From Lunularia cruciata (taxonomy: Eukaryota; Streptophyta; Marchantiopsida; Lunulariales; Lunulariaceae): DNA of 64,000 bases. This document shows positions 57,404 through 64,000 of this stretch, piece after piece; positions within the stretch are counted from its first letter, which is position 1; the number at the start of each line of letters is the position of its first letter. Below the pieces are notes generated by a model. It made no database searches, was not told where the DNA came from, and worked only from the letters and a program-made list of their open reading frames with translations. A program made the translations under genes and the position numbers. The stretch spans positions 55,843,034 to 55,907,033 of the forward strand of contig OX419762.1 in NCBI GenBank assembly GCA_948567375.1, given 5' to 3'.

Positions 57404-57881
57404 TGACTATACTTCCCTTCCCACGATCTCCTGCAGGCCAACTTCTTAATGACAATGGGAAATTGCTTGTCATTGCTTCGTCTTTAGCCTGATTTTTGTA
57501 GAGTTGCGCCTTCTCTGTCCTTCTTCAATTCAAGTTTCTACTGAGAAATCACACCTCCTGCATGCTCCCATCAGTGTGAAGTGTCCTTCATGCGTATGAC
57601 CGCCATTTTTGAATGGTACCTTCTTGAATGTCTCGTCCTAAAGGAAAGTTGTAACATTGTCCTTGCCTTGCGTTGAGCACCCCTGAGGCAAAGACTCCTT
57701 ACTATGGGTTGTATGCTGATAGGGCAATTCCAAGTACCTTGCCTTATGACCCAAAGTCATGTTACCTTGGGTTACATCCTGAGGACACTTTTCTTTGCCT
57801 TCTTTGGCCATATAGGCGCAATTCAACTTCTTTGTACACTTCTTCTTCAAAATTGAGAAAAAAACAAAAATGTAGGTACCA
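57404..57881 (-). mobile_element. RLG-2 LTR fragment (first about 480 bp), between two RLG-1 copies
   Basis: On the minus strand it starts TGTGGTACCTACATTTTTG at 57881, the RLG-2 LTR left terminus, and matches 14377-14850. It stops abruptly at 57404. No ORF or internal part is attached. It sits exactly where the opposed RLG-1 copies C and D meet. Confidence 0.85.
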
Positions 57882-58635
57882 CAAAGAGTTTGACTTCAGT
57901 ACTCATTGAAAAATTTCTTCCACATGAGAGTTATGAGAGATTGATGAGTGAGGTTACCTTTTTCAAACAAGGAGATGGAGAGAAAGTGAGAGTCTATGTG
58001 GAAAGAGTGGAAAAGTTAGAGTCCAGATATTGCAAAGTGTTGAGGAAGGGTAGGGATGATGTAGAGACTACAATGATTGGCATAGAGGCCATGCTCACCA
58101 AGAATTTTGTGGGAAGATTGAGACCACAAATTAGAAGCAAGGTGAGATATGAGAAACCTTCTTCCAAAGTTGAAGCTATCAAGATTGCAATTTGTATGGA
58201 GGAGAGTTTGGAAGGGGATGAGAGTGATTTGGTTGTGAAAGAGGTTGTGCATCTTCCTCAAGGTTACAAGTATGGTGGAACTTCTAACACTTTGGTGGCA
58301 AGGGTTGCACCACAAGTAGTAATTGCTCCAGTTCTTGCACCTCCACCAAAGGATCCACTTCAAACCATCACATAACAACTTGCAGATCTCAAGATCAATG
58401 TGGTGCAACTATGGGAAAAGAAAGAGGTGGATTAGAATGTGAGGAGAGAGCCTAGGAGTTATGGAAACTATCCATATAGAGGAGGCCAACCAGCCAACAA
58501 TTTCAATGAGAGAAATTGTTTTGGTTGTGGAAGAAGAGGTCGTATCTAAAGGAATTGCCCAAATTCCACTTACCATGGAGGAAAGGGTTATGAGGGAGCC
58601 AATAAAGGGAAAGAGGGAGGAAGTGAAACCCAAGT
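57882..58635 (+). pseudogene. RLG-1 copy D Gag, lacking the N-terminus
   Basis: Begins inside Gag (EKFLPHESYERLMSEV), about 70 codons after the normal start. It continues through LTKNFVGRLRPQIRSKVRYE to the knuckle CFGCGRRGRI-x-RNC, where the zinc-binding His has become Arg and a stop sits at x (about 58547). A stop is also at 58372. The lost start is replaced by the RLG-2 LTR fragment. Confidence 0.85.
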
Positions 58636-59800
58636 GGCTCCTAATCCAGACAAAGGTAAGGGGATAGCATCCATAGATGTGATTGAGAGAAAGTATGAGA
58701 AGGGAGAGTGCTCAAACTCCAAGGCTCTTAATTTAGAGCTTTTGGCACAAGAGAAGAAGAGAGTTCATTTTGTAGAGGATTTTCACTCTTCTCAAGGATT
58801 TACTCCAAGCAAGGATACTCATATGTCTACTTGCACTTGCACCTCAACACCATCAACAACAAAGACTCCAAGGAAGAAGTTGTGGATGGAAGACTTATTG
58901 ATTTCAAAGCAACAATCAAACAACAATGTGTTGGAGGATGTTGTTAGTCACAAGGCTAACATCACAATGGGCCAATTGATTGCTTTGAATCCTACTTTGA
59001 GAAAGGAGCCTAGAGGTTGTTTGAGTTCTACAAGGAGCAAGAGGAAGAAGAATGCAAAAGCTCCAGTATCAATGGGGGTGGTGGATGCCAAGCCAACACC
59101 ATGGGAGGCTTGTGAATATGCCTCCAAAATTGATGTGAGAGTGAATGGTCACAACATCAAGGATGCATTGGTTGATGGAGGATCAGCAGTGAATGCCATG
59201 TTAGAAAGGTTGATGAAGAAGTTGGGTATGATAACCTCAAGACCTTCAACATTTGTGGTGAGCATGGCAAACAAACAACAAGTTCAACCAATAGGGGTGA
59301 TGGATAAGGTGGTAGTTTCAGTTAAGGGAATTCAAAATCTCATGACTTTCCAAGTCTTGAAGGATTCAAGCTATGATTTACTTCTTGGGAGGCCATGGTT
59401 GAGAGTAGGATTCATAACTGATCAATGGCACAAAGGGTACTTGAGGATTGCGCCATCAAACCATAAAATCACAGTTCTTGTGACTAACACCACCAACACT
59501 TCACATTCAAATACTCCATCTTCTGATTATAGGGAATTAGATTTTGAAGAAGGAGCTTTAGGTATGGATACAAGTATGGAGGAGGATGAATCTGAATTGG
59601 ATTCAGATGTGTATCCCTTGTGTGCTATGGATTTTGCACCTAAGCCAGAGGTTTTGAAGGACACAAATAAATCACCATTGACCTTTGAGGAGGTAGAGAG
59701 AAGGTTAGCTACCCTCAAGTATGGCCCAAATGTTACCAAGGAAGAGAAGGTGAGATTTGAGGAGATTTTCCACAAGTTCATCCATGTGTTTGCTTTCAGT
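58636..59800 (+). pseudogene. RLG-1 copy D linker and protease
   Basis: Within a 462-codon open frame: a Lys-rich linker, protease active site ALVDGGSAVNAM at about 59170, and DLLLGRPWLRVGFITDQWH at about 59380. Then an acidic stretch (SMEEDESELDSDVYPL) and the pre-RT segment KYGPNVTKEEKVRFEEIF. The best-kept protease of the family here. Confidence 0.85.
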
Positions 59801-60760
59801 TACAAGGATTTGAAGGAAGTCACCTTGGAGGAGCACAAGATAGAGGTGGAGTCACATGCAAGACCAATCCACCAAAAGCAATGTTGCATTAGCCCACCAA
59901 TATCTTTGGTTGTGAAGGAGGAGATTGATAAGCTCAAGGAGGCTAGATTTATCTTTGAGGTGGAGAATTCAGAATGGGTGTCTCTAATTGTGATTGCAAA
60001 GAAAAAGAATGGTAAGCTTTGAGTATGAGTGGATTACAAGAAGCTCAATGTTGTTACCAAGGAGGACTACTACCCATTACCATTCATTGATGAGATCTTG
60101 GAGGAGGTTGCAGGTCATGAGAGGTATAGTTTTGGAGATGGTTATAGTAGATATAACCAAATCAAGATTGCACAAGAGCATCAACAACTCACCACATTCA
60201 CCACACTTTGGGGAACTTACGCTTTCAAGGTCATGCCTTTTGGGCTTTGCAATGCTCTAGCCATATTCCAATGGTTCATGAACAAGGTATTTGAACCTTT
60301 CATTGGGAAATTTGTGAGAGACTTCATCGATGACTTTTGTGTCTATGGGAGCAAAGAAGAGCACTTCAAGCACCTAATCAAGGTCTTGCAATGCTTGGAT
60401 GAGGCAAATGCATCACTCAACCTAGAGAAGTGCATTTTTGGATGTGAAGAAGGTATACTTTTGGGGCACATCATCTCCAAGGATGGAATAGCAGTTGATC
60501 CTAAGAAGGTAAGGAAAATCTCAGACCTTCCATTCCCTTCAAGCTTGACAAAGTTACGCCAATTCTTGAGGATGGTTGGGTATTGTAGGAGGTTCATCTT
60601 CTCATTTTCCAACAAGGCTTATGCATTGACCATCTATATGAAGAAGGGTGTAGATTATAGGGTGATTTTAGAAGACAAGGAGGCTCTCAAAGCTTTTGAG
60701 GAGCTCAAGAAATCCCTTGTTGTAGCTCCAATTCTTGCTAAACCTGATTGGAGTAAGTCT
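59801..60760 (+). pseudogene. RLG-1 copy D reverse transcriptase
   Basis: PPISLVVKEEIDKLKEARFI, then two stops at about 60020-60028 (GKL-stop-V-stop-VDYKK). After them the palm: GDGYSRYNQIKIAQEHQQ, MPFGLCNALAIFQWFMN, catalytic FIDDFCVYG at about 60325, ILLGHIISKDGI. Substitutions at NAPATFQ suggest decay. Confidence 0.88.
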
Positions 60761-61360
60761 TTCATCCTCTACACTGATGCTTCTAATGTAGCTATAGGAT
60801 GCACTCTTAGTCAATTAGACCAAGATGTGCATGATCATCCAATAGCTTATGCTAGTAGGCAGATGGTTTCAATAGAGAAGAACTACTCTGTCATTATGAG
60901 AGAAGGGTTGGCAGTGATCTTTGGTCTCAAGAAGTTTAGACACTACTTGATTGGAGGGAAAACCACCATTATCACAAATGACAAGGCTTTGAAGTACATC
61001 TTCAACAAGCCAAATGTTGAAAGGAGACAAGCAAGGTGGATGATACGCTTGTTTGAGTATGACCACACCATTGAGGATAGGCCAAGAAAAAAACATGCAA
61101 ATGCTGATTTGTTATCTAGAGCCTATGATCATGATGGAGATGAGCCAGTAGATGATTCCTTCCCGGATGAGGAGCTCATGGCAATCTCAATCACTCAAGA
61201 GGTTCCAATGGAGTACAAGGAGATTGTGGATTTTGTGACAAGAGGTAACTATCCAAAAGGGATGCATGCTAGGGAGAGGAAGGCCCTTGCAATAAGATCT
61301 AGACCTTACACAATGGTGGAGGATATTCTTTTTCACCAAGCAACAAATGGTCTACTTCAA
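60761..61360 (+). pseudogene. RLG-1 copy D RNase H and connection
   Basis: FILYTDASNVAIGCTLSQ (catalytic Asp), MREGLAVIFGLKKFRHYL, and KHANADLLSRAYDHDGDE. Still in one frame with the RT and the start of integrase (60029-61624). Confidence 0.88.
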
Positions 61361-62497
61361 AGAGCAAGGGGTAAAGAAGAGTCTATCCTAATCATAAAGG
61401 AGTTTCATGAAGTTTTAGTACGTGGAGGACACTTTGCAGGAAAGGAGACTGCTTTCAAGATTCTAGGTGTAGGTTACCATTGGAGAGGGATTTTCAAGGA
61501 TTTTCTTGATTATTGCAAAACTTGTCATGTTTGTCAAGCTTTTGCTAGAAAGTCTACATCCAGTCCACCACTAGATCAATTCCATTGCTTGTACCTTTTG
61601 AGAAGTGGGGAATTGATTTTGTAGGTCCTCTCAATAGAACCTAGAGGAACAATCAGTACATTGTGGTAGTTACTGATTACCAAGTGGGTTGAGCCTAGAC
61701 CATTGAGGGACAAGAATGAAGATGAAGTTGGTAGATTTCTTTATGAATGCATTATCACTAGGTTTGGATGCCCTTTGGAGTTGGTTTCTGATAAAGGAGG
61801 AGAGTTTACAAGATGCATTACTACAACCATGCTACAACATTTCTCTATCACACATAGAGTAACTATATCCTATAAGCTAAATTTTAATGGCTTGGCAGAG
61901 AGAACCAATCAGACCTTGTGCGTGATGTTGGCCAAAGATGCAGAAATGGAGGAGGCTAAACATTATTGGGATAAGAGGATTCATGCAGTTTTGTGGGAGT
62001 ATAGGACAACCATGAAGACTTCCACTAGATATTCTCCATTTCAATTTGTATATAGTATTGAGTCTACCCTACCTATTCACTTTGATCTTCCTACCTTCCA
62101 AAGCATTCATAGGAGATTGAAGAAAGCACAAGGAGGTGATGCAAAGAAGTCAAGGAAAGAACAACTCATGGAGTTGGAAGAGGCAAGAGCAGTTGCTATG
62201 GTTCGAGTGGAGCAGGCCGAAAAGAAACAAAAGGAAAGCTATGACAAGAGGCAAGGCAAGAAGAAGGTGGAGCCTTTCAAAGAAGGTGATTGGGTGTTGT
62301 TGGATTCTATTCGATTCAAGAGAGTGCAAAAGAATTTTTTACCTAAGTACTTTGGACCTTTCATAGTGGAGAAGGTGTGGGGCAATTACACCTATGATCT
62401 CAAGGAGTTGGGAAGAACATATTTTGATAGGATTAACCATGATAAGTTGAAGATATATGTAGAAGGTAGAGAGACCTTCACTTTGAGGACAAAGTGA
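61361..62497 (+). pseudogene. RLG-1 copy D integrase
   Basis: HHCC site GGHFAGK and CKTCHVCQAF. A shift near 61600-61680 destroys the first catalytic Asp region. It resumes with LVSDKGGEF (second Asp, about 61785) and FNGLAERTNQTL (Glu). The C-terminus has GDWVLLDS and KYFGPFIVEKVWGNYTYDL and ends at 62497 without a chromodomain. Confidence 0.88.
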
Positions 62498-62517
62498 AAC
62501 TTTAGTTCGGGGGTAAA
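62498..62517 (+). promoter_or_regulatory. Weak polypurine tract of RLG-1 copy D
   Basis: gttcgggggtaaag precedes the LTR start. Short and interrupted, but in the right place. Confidence 0.5.
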
Positions 62518-63196
62518 GGTAACACCCATTTATGCATGTGTGTAGTATTGTGATATTTAGCTTGGTATTACAAGTACTTGAGATATATTATTTATATAGA
62601 GATAAAGGATAGTTCTACATTAGTCATGATTAGCTAAATTTAGTCATAGCTAAGATAGAAAGGACCTTAATTTAGAGGAAGTAGAAAAGATGAGCACCAC
62701 TATTTTGGATTCTAATGTGTTAACTTGGTATTATTCCTAGGTGTTTGGCTTTGAGGAAAGAGTTGAGAACTCTTGGGCCCACAAGCCTTTTTGTTTTGGA
62801 TTCTTCTATAGTCCAAGGATAGCCGATGTGAAGGAATCCTTGACTTAGTGGTAGGTTCAAGATAAGATCACATGCTAGTGGAATATGCCCATGTAAATGG
62901 ATATTTCTTTCTACTTTTTAACTTTACTTGACTTTTAGCCTATTAACTTGAGTTACTACGGTAATTAGTAACTTTGGTGCATAACTATTTCACAAGTATA
63001 TAAACAAGGGGTGAGGAGGTACTCATCATCCTTTCATTTGCAACTATCTCTCTTTCATTGAGTTCTCTAGTGAGCAATGTTTTGAGTCTTGGAGTGTTAG
63101 CCTTGGAGGAGTATGATGGAGTTGGGATTCCTTGCTTTCTTAGTCCATGGTGCGCTTCTATAATAGCCATCAAAGGTTCATCCTGAGTGAAAGACA
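62518..63196 (+). mobile_element. RLG-1 3' LTR of copy D, 679 bp
   Basis: Opens ggtaacacccatttatgcat (T of TG lost) and closes gagtgaaagaca. It matches the minus-strand LTR at 2016-2695 along its whole length. U3 contains tatataaacaag near 62998, a possible TATA region. Confidence 0.88.
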
Positions 63197-64000
63197 GGCC
63201 AGCTCCTAGTATGTGGTGGTGTTCTTGGATGATATCTTAATCTATAGCAAGATAAAGGCAAAACATGCAAATCACATGCAAGAAGTCCTAAGATGACTAC
63301 GACAATGGAATTTTATTGCAAGAAGTCAAAATGTACCTTTTAGCAGAAGGAAGTTACCTTCTTGGGTCACAAGATCTCATTGGATGGGATCAAGATGGAA
63401 GAGGAGAAATCAAGGCTTTCATTGATTGGCCTACTCCAAAGGATGTTTTGAAGTATGGGAATTTAGTGGATTGGCTAGTTTTTACCAACGGTTCATCCAC
63501 TACTATGCTCATGTGGCTGCACCATGGACCAATCTCTTGGGTAAGAACTCGAGCTTTCAATGGACCAACAAGCACAAAGAAGCATTCAAAAGTTGAAACA
63601 TATGGTGTCTTCAAGACCAATCCTTCAACCATATGACCCTCAACTACCACGTGTGGTTGATTTTGATGCTTCTAACTTTGCAAATAGAGCCGTGTTGCAA
63701 TAAAATTTCACAAGTGGATTGCATCCCATTGCCTTTGTGTCTCACAAACTAAATATAGCGGAAAGGAATTACTTTGCTTGGGATCAAGAATAACTAGCAA
63801 TAGTATATGCCACCAAGGTATGGATGCATTATCTCTTGGAAAAAAAGTGGTCATGCAAACTGATCACAAGCCATTATTGTAGACACTACATTTAGAACAC
63901 ATGAAGAGTTGACATCATTGACCGGAGGAACAACTATACCTATTTGCCATTTAACTTGAGTACAAACCTGGTTAGTTCCATGTCATTCATGATGCCTTAT
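63197..64000 (+). pseudogene. Gypsy RT and RNase H of another element, cut by the window end
   Basis: Starts mid-RT with VVVFLDDILIYSKIKAKHAN (catalytic L-D-D), then FYQRFIHYYAHVAAP, WTNKHKEAFKSLKHM, and RNase H VVDFDASNFANRAVLQ, HPIAFVSHKLNIAERNYFAW and DQE-x-LAIVYATKVWMHYL. Frameshifts near 63290 and stops near 63703 and 63791. FLDD with this spacing is chromovirus-like, so it may be the displaced 3' half of the RLG-3 element at 50313-51971. The part between protease and RT is absent. Confidence 0.8.

Noticed and set aside
1-64000. CRISPR arrays, bacterial operons, rRNA or tRNA genes
   Set aside because: None seen on reading; the sequence is eukaryotic with spliceosomal introns and LTR retrotransposons.

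Overview
The window looks like nuclear DNA of a land plant, probably not a seed plant. The evidence is an intron-bearing plant membrane-protein gene, plant-type Ty3/gypsy and MULE/FAR1 remnants, and a broken resistance gene. That last gene couples an alpha/beta-hydrolase domain to leucine-rich repeats, an arrangement (HNL class) known from liverworts and other bryophytes. The lineage is an inference; nothing here fixes the species. The region is gene-poor: one intact gene in 64 kb, set among old, nested, stop-riddled transposons.

Layout. 1-2695: left part of a minus-strand Ty3/gypsy element (family RLG-1) with a 680-bp LTR, a leader, an extra zinc-knuckle ORF and the start of gag. 2696-18156: family RLG-2 on the plus strand, arranged internal-LTR-internal-LTR. 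Its LTRs are about 3.78 kb, and each carries a degenerate ORF upstream of the LTR promoter. 18157-20824: a 51-bp RLG-1 LTR scrap, a MULE/FAR1 transposase fragment, and a minus-strand RLG-2 solo LTR with a perfect 5-bp target duplication (ACATT), which fixes the LTR ends. 21299-24900: a degraded non-LTR retrotransposon with an N-terminal C2H2 finger, plus short dispersed tail copies. 25300-28760: the HNL-type pseudogene, which contains a roughly 99-nt hairpin made from an inverted copy of its own nucleophile-elbow codons.

30130-34197 (minus) is the intact gene. It has nine exons that join in phase to encode 563 residues with a signal peptide and five membrane helices, of the Arabidopsis At2g12400/At2g25270 type. 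35559-38300 is a second non-LTR element, on the plus strand. 38550-49900 is mostly unassigned DNA with a few repeats and one unrecognised ORF at 45118.

49990-64000 is again retrotransposon. It holds a third gypsy family (RLG-3) with an initiator-Met-type primer site and heat-shock-element-like LTR repeats, then two RLG-1 copies head to head (52540-57403 minus, 57882-62512 plus) separated by a piece of RLG-2 LTR, then a complete RLG-1 LTR, then RT/RNase H of another gypsy element running off the end.

Working together: the transposon parts are fossils and none is predicted to be autonomous. The items with possible function are the membrane-protein gene, the hairpin inside the HNL pseudogene, and the protein-like ORF carried in the RLG-2 LTR, whose C-terminal part is still recognisable in three diverged copies.
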